Shown piece by piece: positions 42,368 through 51,233 of a stretch of DNA of 64,000 nt. This DNA comes from Dehalococcoidia bacterium (lineage in GTDB: Bacteria; Chloroflexota; Dehalococcoidia; UBA2979), in NCBI GenBank assembly GCA_009379925.1, contig WHSU01000005.1:62001-126000 (forward strand), written 5' to 3'. The notes beneath the pieces are model-generated. The model searched no databases. It saw only the letters and a program-made list of their open reading frames with translations, and was not told where the DNA came from. The translations under genes and the position numbers were made by a program. Positions within the stretch are counted from its first letter, which is position 1; each line of letters opens with the position of its first letter.

Positions 42368-45207
42368 GGCTGCGTCTCGGCCGGTACGGCGATGCGCGTG
42401 GTCGCCTCGCGGGTCGCCGCGTACTCGGTCTGCCACGCCGAGCGCTGGCGGGTCCGGCTGACCTGGACGGCCGTGACCTTGTACTCGGGGCAGTCGGTCG
42501 CCCAGTCGGCGAACTCCGTGGTCACCACGTTCGCCGAGGTGTCGGGGTGGTGGAACGTGGTGTACACGACGCCGGGCTGCATCCGCTCTGAGACCTTCGC
42601 ACGCAGGGCCGTCTCGCCCGTGCGGCTGTTTACGACCACTAGGTCGCCATCGTTGATGCCCCGGTTCTCGGCGTCCCAGGGATGGATCTCCAGCAAGTCC
42701 TCCCCGTGCCAGACGACGTTGGGTGTGCGCCGGGTCTGTGCGCCCACGTTGTATTGCGTCAGGATGCGGCCGGTCGTGAGGAGCAGGGGGAAGCGGTCGT
42801 TCGTCCGCTCGTCCGTCGGCACGTACTCGGTGACCATGAACAGCCCCTGGCCGCGCACAAAGCCGTGCTCGTGCATGACCGGGGTGCCCTCCGGGGCCGC
42901 GTCGTTGCACGGCCACTGGATGCTGCCCAGGCGGTCCAGCTTCTCGTAGCTGACGCCGGCGAAGGTGGGCGTGAGGCGGGCGATCTCGTCCATGATCTCG
43001 GACGGGTGCTCGTACGTCATCGGGTACCCGAGGGCATTCGAAAGCGCCATGGTCGCCTCCCAGTCGGCCAGCCCGGCCTTCGGAGGGATCGCCTTGCGGA
43101 CGCGGCTGATGCGCCGTTCCGCGTTCGTGAAGGTCCCGTCCTTTTCGAGGAACGACGACCCGGGCAGGAAGACGTGCGCGTAGGTGGCGGTCTCGTTGAG
43201 GAAGAGGTCGTGGACCACGACGCACTCCATGGCCGCCAGGGCGGCGGTGACGTGCTTCGTATTCGGGTCCGACTGCACCAAGTCCTCGCCCTGGATGTAC
43301 ATACCCTTGAAGGTGCCATCCAGGGCCGCGTCGAACATGTTGGGGATGCGCAGCCCCGGCTCCGTCTCGAGCCCCACGTCCCACGCCTCCTCGAACATCG
43401 TGCGCACGCCATCGTTCGAGACGTGGCGGTAGCCGGAGAACTCGTGCGGGAACGACCCCATGTCGCATGAGCCCTGCACGTTGTTCTGGCCGCGCAACGG
43501 GTTCACGCCCACGCCCGGCCGGCCGAGGTTCCCCGTCGCCATCGCCAGGTTCGCCATACCCATGACCATGGTCGAGCCCTGGCTGTGCTCGGTGACGCCG
43601 AGGCCGTAGTAGATGGCGGCGTTGCCGCCGGTCGCGTAAAGCCGCGCCGCGGCGCGCAGGTCCGCCGCCGGCACGCCCGTGGCACCCTCCACGGCCTCCG
43701 GCGAGTTGCGCTCTTCCGCGATGAACGCGCGCCACCGCTCGAAGGCCTCCGGCTCGCAGCGCTCGGCGACGTACGGCTCGTCGACGAGCCCCTCCGTCAC
43801 CACGACGTGGGCGAGCGCGTTGATCACGGCGACATTCGTGCCGGGGAGCAGCGGCAGGTGGTAGTCCGCCTGCACGTGCGGCATCTTCACCAGGTCGATG
43901 CGGCGCGGATCGATGACGATCAGCCGCGCACCGCCGCGCAGGCGGCGCTTCAACTGCGAAGCGAACACCGGATGCGCATCCGTCGGGTTGGCGCCGATCA
44001 CCATGACCACATCGGCCTGCTCGACCGAGTCGAAGTCCTGTGTCCCGGCGGACGTGCCCAGCGTGGCGCTCAGGCCGTAACCCGTCGGCGAGTGGCAGAC
44101 GCGAGCGCAGGTGTCCACGTTGTTGTTGCCGAAACCGGCACGGACCAGCTTCTGGACGAGGAAGGTCTCCTCATTGGTGCACCTGGAGGAGGTGATGCCA
44201 CCGACGGCGTCTCGCCCGTACTGCGCCTGGAGGCGCTTGAACTCGCTGGCGGCGTAGCCGATCGCCTCTTCCCAGCTCACCTCGCGCCACGGGTCGGTGA
44301 TGCGCTCGCGGATCATCGGGCTCAGGATGCGTTCGGAGTGGGTGGCGTAGCCCCACGCGAAGCGGCCCTTGACGCAGGAGTGGCCGTGGTTCGCCTTGCC
44401 GTCCTTGAACGGCATCATGCGGATGACCTCGTTGCCCCGCATCTCCGCCTTGAAGGCGCATCCGACGCCGCAGTACGCGCAGGTGGTGACCACGCTGTGC
44501 TCCGGCTGGCCCTGCTCGACAACGGACTTCTCGATGAGCGTCGAGGTCGGGCACGCCTGCACACAGGCGCCGCAGGACACGCACTCCGAGTCGACGAACG
44601 CGGTCCCTCCGGCGGAAACGGTGGAGTCGAAACCCCGCCCCATGATGTTCAGGGCGAAGGTGCCCTGCACCTCGTCACAGGCCCGCACGCAACGCGAGCA
44701 GACGATGCACTTCGACGGGTCGAAGTCGAAGTACGGGTTCGAGTCGTCCACCGGCGCGTCCAGGTGGTTCGCGCCGTCGTACCCGTAGCGCACCTCCCGC
44801 AGTCCGACGGCGCCGGCCATGTCCTGCAACTCGCAGTCGCCGTTGGCGGGGCAGGTCAGACAGTCCAGCGGGTGGTCCGAGATGTACAGTTCCATCACGC
44901 CACGTCGGAGCGACGCCAGGTCAGGCGTCTGCGTCGTGACGCGCATCCCCTCCTCGACGGGCGTCGTGCAGGAGGCCGGCGTACCTCGACGGCCCTCGAT
45001 CTCGACGAGGCAGAGCCGGCAGGAGCCGAAGGGCTCCAGGTTGTCGCTCGCGCACAGTTTCGGGACCGTGACCCCCGTGAGCGCGGCGGCGCGCATCACC
45101 GAGGTACCTTCCGGCACCATCACCGTCTTGCCGTCGACCTCGACCGTGAGCAGCACGCTCGACTTGATCGCCGGTGTGCCCAGGTCAGCCTCGCGGATCA
45201 GCGTCAC
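42364..45207 (-). CDS. fdsA: NAD-dependent formate dehydrogenase alpha subunit (Mo, Fe-S)
   Basis: The protein has 947 residues from a GTG with GAGGTGG upstream. Domains in order: [2Fe-2S] ferredoxin (Cys52-Cys80 region), His-Cys3 NuoG-type cluster (H112, C116, C119, C125), two ferredoxin-like 4Fe-4S binding sets (C167-C177 and C209-C219), a 4Fe-4S site near C243-C278, then the molybdopterin oxidoreductase and dinucleotide-binding domains. The active-site residue is Cys371 (ARVCHSPTG), so no selenocysteine is needed. It oxidises formate to CO2 and passes electrons to the FdsB diaphorase. The length is normal. Confidence 0.95.
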   Translation of the reverse strand: MTLIREADLGTPAIKSSVLLTVEVDGKTVMVPEGTSVMRAAALTGVTVPKLCASDNLEPFGSCRLCLVEIEGRRGTPASCTTPVEEGMRVTTQTPDLASLRRGVMELYISDHPLDCLTCPANGDCELQDMAGAVGLREVRYGYDGANHLDAPVDDSNPYFDFDPSKCIVCSRCVRACDEVQGTFALNIMGRGFDSTVSAGGTAFVDSECVSCGACVQACPTSTLIEKSVVEQGQPEHSVVTTCAYCGVGCAFKAEMRGNEVIRMMPFKDGKANHGHSCVKGRFAWGYATHSERILSPMIRERITDPWREVSWEEAIGYAASEFKRLQAQYGRDAVGGITSSRCTNEETFLVQKLVRAGFGNNNVDTCARVCHSPTGYGLSATLGTSAGTQDFDSVEQADVVMVIGANPTDAHPVFASQLKRRLRGGARLIVIDPRRIDLVKMPHVQADYHLPLLPGTNVAVINALAHVVVTEGLVDEPYVAERCEPEAFERWRAFIAEERNSPEAVEGATGVPAADLRAAARLYATGGNAAIYYGLGVTEHSQGSTMVMGMANLAMATGNLGRPGVGVNPLRGQNNVQGSCDMGSFPHEFSGYRHVSNDGVRTMFEEAWDVGLETEPGLRIPNMFDAALDGTFKGMYIQGEDLVQSDPNTKHVTAALAAMECVVVHDLFLNETATYAHVFLPGSSFLEKDGTFTNAERRISRVRKAIPPKAGLADWEATMALSNALGYPMTYEHPSEIMDEIARLTPTFAGVSYEKLDRLGSIQWPCNDAAPEGTPVMHEHGFVRGQGLFMVTEYVPTDERTNDRFPLLLTTGRILTQYNVGAQTRRTPNVVWHGEDLLEIHPWDAENRGINDGDLVVVNSRTGETALRAKVSERMQPGVVYTTFHHPDTSANVVTTEFADWATDCPEYKVTAVQVSRTRQRSAWQTEYAATREATTRIAVPAETQP

Positions 45208-45229
45208 GATGCCACCTCGATATCCGCCG

Positions 45230-46786
45230 TCAGCCGGTCGTCGCGACCGGCGCGGGACGGCTGAAGTCCTCCGGGAAGTGTTGGAGCGCGCTACGCACCG
45301 GAATGGGGGTGAGTCCCCCGAGTGCGCACAGCGACGCCTTCGTCATCAGGTCGTTGAGGTCGTCCAGCAGTTCCAGGTTGGCGGTACGCTCCTCGCCCGC
45401 AACGATGCGGTCGATCACCTCGACGCCGCGCGTCGCCCCGATGCGGCAGGGAGTGCATTTGCCACAACTCTCGAACGCGCAGAACGCCATCGCGAAACGC
45501 GCCTGGCTCGCGAGGTCCACCGTGTCGTCGAAGACCACCACCCCGCCGTGGCCCAGCAGGCCATCGGCTGCCGCGATCGCCTCGTAGTCGAGCGGCGTAT
45601 CGAGCAGCGAGTCCGGGAAGTACGCGCCCAGGGGGCCGCCCACCTGTACGGCGCGCACCGGCCGCCCCGAGGCGGTCCCGCCGCCGTAGTTCTCGATCAG
45701 CTCGCGGAGCGTCACGCCGAAGGCGAGTTCGATCAGCCCGCCACGCTTCACATTGCCGGCCAGCTGCACCGGCTGCGTCCCTCGCGAGCGACCCATCCCG
45801 AACTCTCGATAGGCCTCCGCGCCGCGCTCGAGGATGACGGGCACGGTGGCGAGCGAAAGCACGTTGTTCACGACGGTCGGCTGACCGAAGAGTCCGCTGA
45901 CGGCCGGCAGCGGTGGCCGCGGCCGGATCAGGCCGCGTCTGCCCTCCAGGCTTTCGAGGAGCGCGGTCTCCTCGCCACAGATGTAGGCGCCCGCGCCGAG
46001 CCGCACCTCGATGTCGAAGGGGTGCGCGCTGCCGGCCACGCTCGGCCCGAGGTAGCCGTGCTCCCGGGCGGTCGTGATGGCCTCGCGGAGCGTGCGGTGC
46101 GCGTGCGGGTACTCCGAGCGCAGGTAGATGTAGCCGACGGTCGCCCCGACGGCGACTCCGGCCATGGTCATGCCCTCGATCAGGGTGAAGGGGTCGCCCT
46201 CCATCAGCATGCGGTCGGCGAAGGTGCCGCTGTCGCCTTCGTCGGCGTTACAGACGATGTACTTCGGCTCCGCAGGCGCATCGAGGACCGTCTGCCATTT
46301 GATGCCGGTGGGGAAGCCGGCGCCCCCGCGTCCGCGCAGGCCGGAGTCGGTCACCTCCGCGACGATCTCCTCGCGGGCCATGCTGAGGGCGCGTTGCAGC
46401 CCCTCGTAGCCCCCGTGCGCGCGGTAGTCCTCGATGGAGAGCGGGTCGACCACGCCGCAGCGGGCGAAGGTCAGCCGTTGCTGCCGCGCGAAGTACGGGA
46501 TCGCCTCCGTCGGCCCGAGGTAAAGCGTGTCCGCGCCGCCCTCGAGGATCCCCGCATCGAAGAGCCGTGCGACGTCATCGACGGAGACGGGGCCGTACGC
46601 CACGCGGCCCTCGGCCGTCTCGACCTCGACCAGGGGTTCCAGCCAGCACATACCGCGGGAGCCGTTGCGCACGATCGCGATGTCGTCGCCTCGCGCCGCT
46701 GCTTCGGCGGCGATGCGCGTCGCCACATCGTCGGCGCCTACGGAGAGCGCCGCCGCATCGCGAGGTACGTAGATGCGCGTGGTCAC
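45230..46786 (-). CDS. fdsB: NAD-dependent formate dehydrogenase beta subunit (NuoF-like)
   Basis: The protein has 518 residues. An N-terminal thioredoxin-like region (about 1-90) precedes the NuoF core with the FMN/NAD site (GLRGRGGAGFPTGIKW, CNADEGDSGTFADR) and the 4Fe-4S motif CESCGKCTPCRIGATRG near 440. It takes electrons from FdsA to reduce NAD+. GTG start overlaps the fdsG stop. No break is seen. Confidence 0.93.
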   Translation of the reverse strand: MTTRIYVPRDAAALSVGADDVATRIAAEAAARGDDIAIVRNGSRGMCWLEPLVEVETAEGRVAYGPVSVDDVARLFDAGILEGGADTLYLGPTEAIPYFARQQRLTFARCGVVDPLSIEDYRAHGGYEGLQRALSMAREEIVAEVTDSGLRGRGGAGFPTGIKWQTVLDAPAEPKYIVCNADEGDSGTFADRMLMEGDPFTLIEGMTMAGVAVGATVGYIYLRSEYPHAHRTLREAITTAREHGYLGPSVAGSAHPFDIEVRLGAGAYICGEETALLESLEGRRGLIRPRPPLPAVSGLFGQPTVVNNVLSLATVPVILERGAEAYREFGMGRSRGTQPVQLAGNVKRGGLIELAFGVTLRELIENYGGGTASGRPVRAVQVGGPLGAYFPDSLLDTPLDYEAIAAADGLLGHGGVVVFDDTVDLASQARFAMAFCAFESCGKCTPCRIGATRGVEVIDRIVAGEERTANLELLDDLNDLMTKASLCALGGLTPIPVRSALQHFPEDFSRPAPVATTG

Positions 46787-47280
46787 GCAGCACCCCCGGT
46801 CGCCGTGAGGGCGGGCGCCAGCAGCGCATCGACCCGCTCCGGAGTCACCCGGCCGTACAGCCGCCCGTCGAGCATCACCGCAGGCGACAGCGCGCAGTTC
46901 CCGAGGCAGTAGACGTTTTCAAGGGTGAACTCGCCGTCAGCGGTGGTGGATTCCATCGGGGTCCCGAGCCGCTCCTCGATGTGCGCGGCCAACGCCTGGG
47001 AGCCCATCGACTGGCAGGACTCCGCGCGACAGACGCGGAGCGTGTGCCGACCGGGCGGCGCGGTGCGGAAGTCGTGGTAGAAGTGGATGACGCCCACCAC
47101 CTCGGCGCGCGAGACGTTGAGCGCGTCCGTGATCAGCGGGATCGCGGCATCGTCGATGTAGCCGAACTCGTCCTGAAGCGAGTGGAGCACGGGCAAGAGC
47201 GCACCGGGAAGGTGGGCGACGGCCTCGATCAGTCGTCTCGCCCGCTCGTCGTCCCACGTGCGGTAGGCGTCCAGCTTCAC
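46783..47280 (-). CDS. fdsG: NAD-dependent formate dehydrogenase gamma subunit (NuoE-like)
   Basis: The protein has 165 residues from the GTG at 47280, which is better supported than the upstream 47358 start because a GAGGAAGGGG ribosome site precedes it. The [2Fe-2S] thioredoxin-like fold has Cys in VCRAESCQSMG and YCLGNCALSPAV. It heads the fdsGBAD-fdhD-mobB operon; the 132-bp gap upstream holds an AT-richer stretch that probably contains the promoter. Confidence 0.9.
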   Translation of the reverse strand: MKLDAYRTWDDERARRLIEAVAHLPGALLPVLHSLQDEFGYIDDAAIPLITDALNVSRAEVVGVIHFYHDFRTAPPGRHTLRVCRAESCQSMGSQALAAHIEERLGTPMESTTADGEFTLENVYCLGNCALSPAVMLDGRLYGRVTPERVDALLAPALTATGGAA

Positions 47281-47412
47281 TCGCCCCTTCCTCGCCACCC
47301 CGATGGAAGCGCGAGGCGTCGCGTTATGGTCTTGTCCGATCCGGCAAAACGATAACACAGCAGCCCAGACAGCGGCCCACCGGGGCGTCCGGGCCAGCGT
47401 CCAGCAAACCCG

Positions 47413-49542
47413 CTAGATGGCTTCGAGGCGGACGGCGGCGAACTTCAACTCCGGCTGCCGGGAGCGGGCATCGAACGCCTCGCTGGTGACACTGTTCGCG
47501 ACGCTGCCACCACCCCACAGGGCGCCCCAGTGGAACGGCGCGAAGACCGTTCCGGGACGGATCGCATCGGTCACCCGCACCGGCAGCTCGGCGGCCCCTC
47601 GACGCGAGGTGACGCGCACCAGCTGCCCGCCACGGACGCGTAGCGCACGAGCGTCGTCCGGGTGGACCTCGACGAAGGGGGTGGGGTCCGCTCTGTTGAG
47701 CTTCGGCACCTTGCCCGTGCGCGTGCGCGTGTGCCACTGGTCCTTCACGCGGCCGGTGAGGAGCACCATGGGGTACTCGGCCGTCACCTCGTCCGCCGGC
47801 GCCAGGACCTGCGGGACATTGAACACCGCACGGCCGCTTGGCGTAGGGAAGCGTGCGTCCGTGTAGAGACGCTCGGTGCCGGCCTCCGCGCCCTTGGGGT
47901 ACGGCCACTGGACGCCGGGGGTGCGGCGCAGCAGGTCGTAGGTGACGCCGGTGATGTCCAGGTCCCGCCCACGCGTGAGTGCGCGGTACTCGTCGAAGAT
48001 CTCTTCGCTCGAGGGGTAGTCGAACGCCTCTCCGTGGCCGAGCGCGGCGGCGACGGCGCAGACGATCTGCCAGTCGGGCAGCGCTTCGCCGGGCGGGTCG
48101 CCCACCCGCTCCAGCAGGCAGACACGACGCTCGCTGTTGGTGAGCGTGCCCTCGCGCTCCGACCACTGCGCGGCGGGGAGCACGATGTCGGCGACCTGCG
48201 TCGTCTCCGTGGGGTGGTAGGCGTCCTGCACGACGACGAGGTCGGCACGCTCCAGGGCGGCGCGCACGCGGTCGCTGTTCGGCAGGGAGACTAGCGGGTT
48301 CGTGCAGGCGATCCATACCACCCTGACGTCGCCGCGCTCCAGCGCCTCCACCATCTCGATGGCGGTGAGCCCGCGGCGCGGCGAGATGCTGCCGGGCGGC
48401 AGGCCCCACGCGGCCTCGACCTCCACACGGTGGCACGGGTCCGCGACTGACCGATGGCCGGGCAGGCTCGTCGCGAGGCCGCCCGCCTCGCGGCCGCCCA
48501 TCGCGTTGGCCTGGCCGGTGAGCGAGAACGGCCCGCTGCCCGGCTTGCCGATGTTCCCGGTCGCGAGCGCCAGGTTGATGATCGCGAGGCTCTTGTCCAC
48601 GCCGCTGGTGCTCTGGTTGACGCCCATCGCCCAGAACGTCAGCGCGGGACCGTTGCTCGCGTACATGCGCGCGGCGTCGACGACCTGCTGGGCGGGGGTG
48701 CCCGTGGCCGCCTCCACCAGCTCTGCCTGGAAGCGCGGGAGCACGGAGCGGAACTGCTCCCAGCCCTCCGTGTGCTCGGCGATGAACTTCCCGTCCAGCC
48801 ATCCGCCCAGCATCGCCTCGTAGAGCAGGCCGTTGAGCAGCGGCACATCGGCCCCGGGAGCGACCGCGAGGTGGATGTCGGCGATCTCGGCGGTCTTGGT
48901 GCGCCGCGGGTCCACGACGATGACCTTCACGCGGTCGCCGCCGGCCCGCTTGCGGGCCTTGATGCGGTTGAACAGGATCGGGTGGCAGGCCTCCATGTTC
49001 GCGCCGACGATCAGGAACGTGTTCGCCTGCTCGATGTCGGCGTACGTCGTGGGGGGCGCATCCTCGCCAAACGCGAGCTGGTAGGCGGCAACGGCGCTCG
49101 CCATGCAAAGCCGCGAGTTCGTGTCCTGATTGTTCGTGCCGATGAAGCCCTTCGCGAGCTTGCCGAAGAGGTAGTAGTCCTCCGTCATCAACTGGCCGGA
49201 GCCGTACAGCATCACCGAGTCGGGACCGTACTCGGCCACGGCATCGAGGATCCCGGTGGCGACGCGTTGGACGGCGTCGTCCCACGACACGCGTTTCGTC
49301 CCACCGGTCTCCCTCGAACGCACCAGCGGGTAGAGCAGCCGGTCCTCCGCGGCGATGGCCGGCGCCAGCAGTGCGCCCTTGGCGCAGAGCTGGCCGGCGT
49401 TCACCGGGTGGTCGCGGTCGGCCCGCACTTCGGCGACGACGCCATCGCGTGCGCGGACGGAGAGGCCGCACCCGACCCCACAGTAGGGGCAGACCGACCG
49501 GCGCCATCCGCTCTCGCGGACGGGGAGGGACAGTCTAGGCAC
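47413..49542 (-). CDS. narB: Assimilatory nitrate reductase, molybdenum catalytic subunit
   Basis: The protein has 709 residues from a GTG. N-terminal 4Fe-4S site VCPYCGVGCGL (about 18-26) plus a later Cys (LCAKG), then the Mo-bis-MGD fold. The Mo-ligating Cys is in TNSRLCMASAVAAY, the hallmark of the NasA/NarB assimilatory class. There is no C-terminal ferredoxin or flavin extension, so it is probably a ferredoxin- or flavodoxin-dependent NarB type. It overlaps the nirA stop by 8 nt, forming a nirA-narB unit that converts nitrate to ammonium. Confidence 0.92.
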   Translation of the reverse strand: MPRLSLPVRESGWRRSVCPYCGVGCGLSVRARDGVVAEVRADRDHPVNAGQLCAKGALLAPAIAAEDRLLYPLVRSRETGGTKRVSWDDAVQRVATGILDAVAEYGPDSVMLYGSGQLMTEDYYLFGKLAKGFIGTNNQDTNSRLCMASAVAAYQLAFGEDAPPTTYADIEQANTFLIVGANMEACHPILFNRIKARKRAGGDRVKVIVVDPRRTKTAEIADIHLAVAPGADVPLLNGLLYEAMLGGWLDGKFIAEHTEGWEQFRSVLPRFQAELVEAATGTPAQQVVDAARMYASNGPALTFWAMGVNQSTSGVDKSLAIINLALATGNIGKPGSGPFSLTGQANAMGGREAGGLATSLPGHRSVADPCHRVEVEAAWGLPPGSISPRRGLTAIEMVEALERGDVRVVWIACTNPLVSLPNSDRVRAALERADLVVVQDAYHPTETTQVADIVLPAAQWSEREGTLTNSERRVCLLERVGDPPGEALPDWQIVCAVAAALGHGEAFDYPSSEEIFDEYRALTRGRDLDITGVTYDLLRRTPGVQWPYPKGAEAGTERLYTDARFPTPSGRAVFNVPQVLAPADEVTAEYPMVLLTGRVKDQWHTRTRTGKVPKLNRADPTPFVEVHPDDARALRVRGGQLVRVTSRRGAAELPVRVTDAIRPGTVFAPFHWGALWGGGSVANSVTSEAFDARSRQPELKFAAVRLEAI

Positions 49543-51043
49543 GGACAGCCATGGTCAGTGCCCGCTCGTGGAGCAAGGTCTCAAGGGTGTCCGCCATGCA
49601 CGCCATCGGGACCTTGTCGGCGACGCGCTCCGCGAGCTGTCCCTGCGCGCCTAGCCGGCCGCCGGCGAAGACATCGACGGCCTCCTCGACGCGGCCATCG
49701 ATGCGCACGTTCGCGCCCTGCAGGCCGATGTCGGCGATGTGGTGCTTCCCGCAGGCGTGTACGCAGCCGGACATGTGGATGCGGGTGCCCGGAGGCGCGT
49801 CGACCCCGCGGCTTTCCAGCTCCGCGACGACATCGAGCGCCCGGTTCTTGGTGTCGATGAGCGAGTAGTGGCAGTAGTCGTTGCCCGTACAGACGACGAG
49901 ATTGCGCCACAGCACGCCCGGGTCCGGCCGCAGCGCATCGAGCAGCGGTTCCGCGAGCAGTCCGTCCAGCGCGTCATCCGCGACGTGGGGGATCACGACG
50001 TTCTGGTCGACGGTCAGCCGCACCTCGCTGCCGCCGTGGCGCTCCGCGAGGTGTGCGAGCTCGGCCAGCTGTGCCGCGCTGATTCGCCCGACGGGCACGT
50101 GCAGGCCCACGTACGAGAGGCCGGGCTGGCGCTGAGGATGGACGCCCAGGTGGTCCCCGGCCACGTGCGTGCGCTCGTCGCGGCCGGCGTGTGCCAGCGG
50201 CCTGCCCACCTCGGCCTCCACGGCGTCACGCAGCCGCGACTCGCCCCATTCGTCCAGCAGCCACTTGAGGCGTGCCTGCGATCGCTTCTCGCGGGGGCCG
50301 TGGTCGCGGTAGACACGCAGCAGCGCGGTGAACACGTCCACCACCTCGGACGGCGCCACGAAGACATCGAGCGGCGTGGCAAGGCGCGGACTGGTGCCAC
50401 CGAGGGCGCCGCCGACGAGCACGTTGAAGCCGGCGACCTCGCGACCACCCACATCGAGCGTCGCGGGCACGAAGCCCAGGTCCTGTGTCTGTGCGTGGCC
50501 GCAGTCTTCGCGGCATCCCGCCAGGGAGATGTTGAGCTTGCGCGGCAGGTTGCTGAACTCGCGCACCAGCAGATGCGCCTCTCCGATCGCCTCGAGCAGG
50601 GGCGTCGTGTCCAGCAGCTCTCCGCCGTCGATCCCCGCCAGCGGGCAGCCGATGTAGTTGCGGACGTTGTCCAGGCCCGTCTGTAGGGTCTGGACGCCGG
50701 CCGCGCCCAGCCGCTCGATGACCGTGGGTATGTCGTACAGCGACAGGTCACGCAGCTGGATGTTCTGGCGGGATGTGATGTCCGCGCTGCCGTGACCGAA
50801 CTCGCTCGCTACGTCGGCGATCGCCAGCGTCTGCGCGGTGGTCAGCCGGCCGCCGGTGATGCGCAGGCGCATCATGAACGTGCCCGGGCGCTGCGAGCGA
50901 TGAAACACGCCGTACCATTTCATGCGCTGGAGGTCGTCCTCCGGGATGTCGGTGACCGGCGTTCGCTCGGCCGCGTAGCGGACCAGGTCGGGCCACACAT
51001 CGAGCCCGTCCTTCGCGGTCTTCATCGCCTCGACCTTGTTCAT
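49535..51043 (-). CDS. nirA: Ferredoxin-nitrite reductase (siroheme)
   Basis: The protein has 502 residues from the ATG at 51043; an in-frame TTG at 51064 would add 7 residues. It has two ferrodoxin-like half-domains (MMRLRITGGRLTTAQ), GCPLAGIDGGE, and the siroheme/4Fe-4S cysteines as C-x5-C (VCTGNDYCHY, near 384) and C-x3-C (SGCVHACGKHH, near 422). It reduces nitrite to ammonium with six electrons. Sulfite reductase is the alternative, but pairing with narB favours nitrite. Confidence 0.9.
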   Translation of the reverse strand: MNKVEAMKTAKDGLDVWPDLVRYAAERTPVTDIPEDDLQRMKWYGVFHRSQRPGTFMMRLRITGGRLTTAQTLAIADVASEFGHGSADITSRQNIQLRDLSLYDIPTVIERLGAAGVQTLQTGLDNVRNYIGCPLAGIDGGELLDTTPLLEAIGEAHLLVREFSNLPRKLNISLAGCREDCGHAQTQDLGFVPATLDVGGREVAGFNVLVGGALGGTSPRLATPLDVFVAPSEVVDVFTALLRVYRDHGPREKRSQARLKWLLDEWGESRLRDAVEAEVGRPLAHAGRDERTHVAGDHLGVHPQRQPGLSYVGLHVPVGRISAAQLAELAHLAERHGGSEVRLTVDQNVVIPHVADDALDGLLAEPLLDALRPDPGVLWRNLVVCTGNDYCHYSLIDTKNRALDVVAELESRGVDAPPGTRIHMSGCVHACGKHHIADIGLQGANVRIDGRVEEAVDVFAGGRLGAQGQLAERVADKVPMACMADTLETLLHERALTMAVRA

Positions 51044-51233
51044 CGCGCACCAGCCCTTCGTCAACGCTGCGTCCGATTACAGCGAGGGGCTGTTTCGGGG
51101 CGTGGACGGGGCGGTTACGGGGCCGCGAATTCCTGGTCACCCGATGGTCACAGCCGGGCTTCAAGGAGAGGCCTGCTTTGGAGGGACCGCACCGGTGTTG
51201 CCCGCCGGTGTCCGGCGGTTGCGAGGCGAGGGG

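Noticed and set aside
42128-43735. A 535-residue frame containing fdsD at its end
   Set aside because: Only the last 79 residues (fdsD) have family similarity; the rest overlaps fdsA in another frame.
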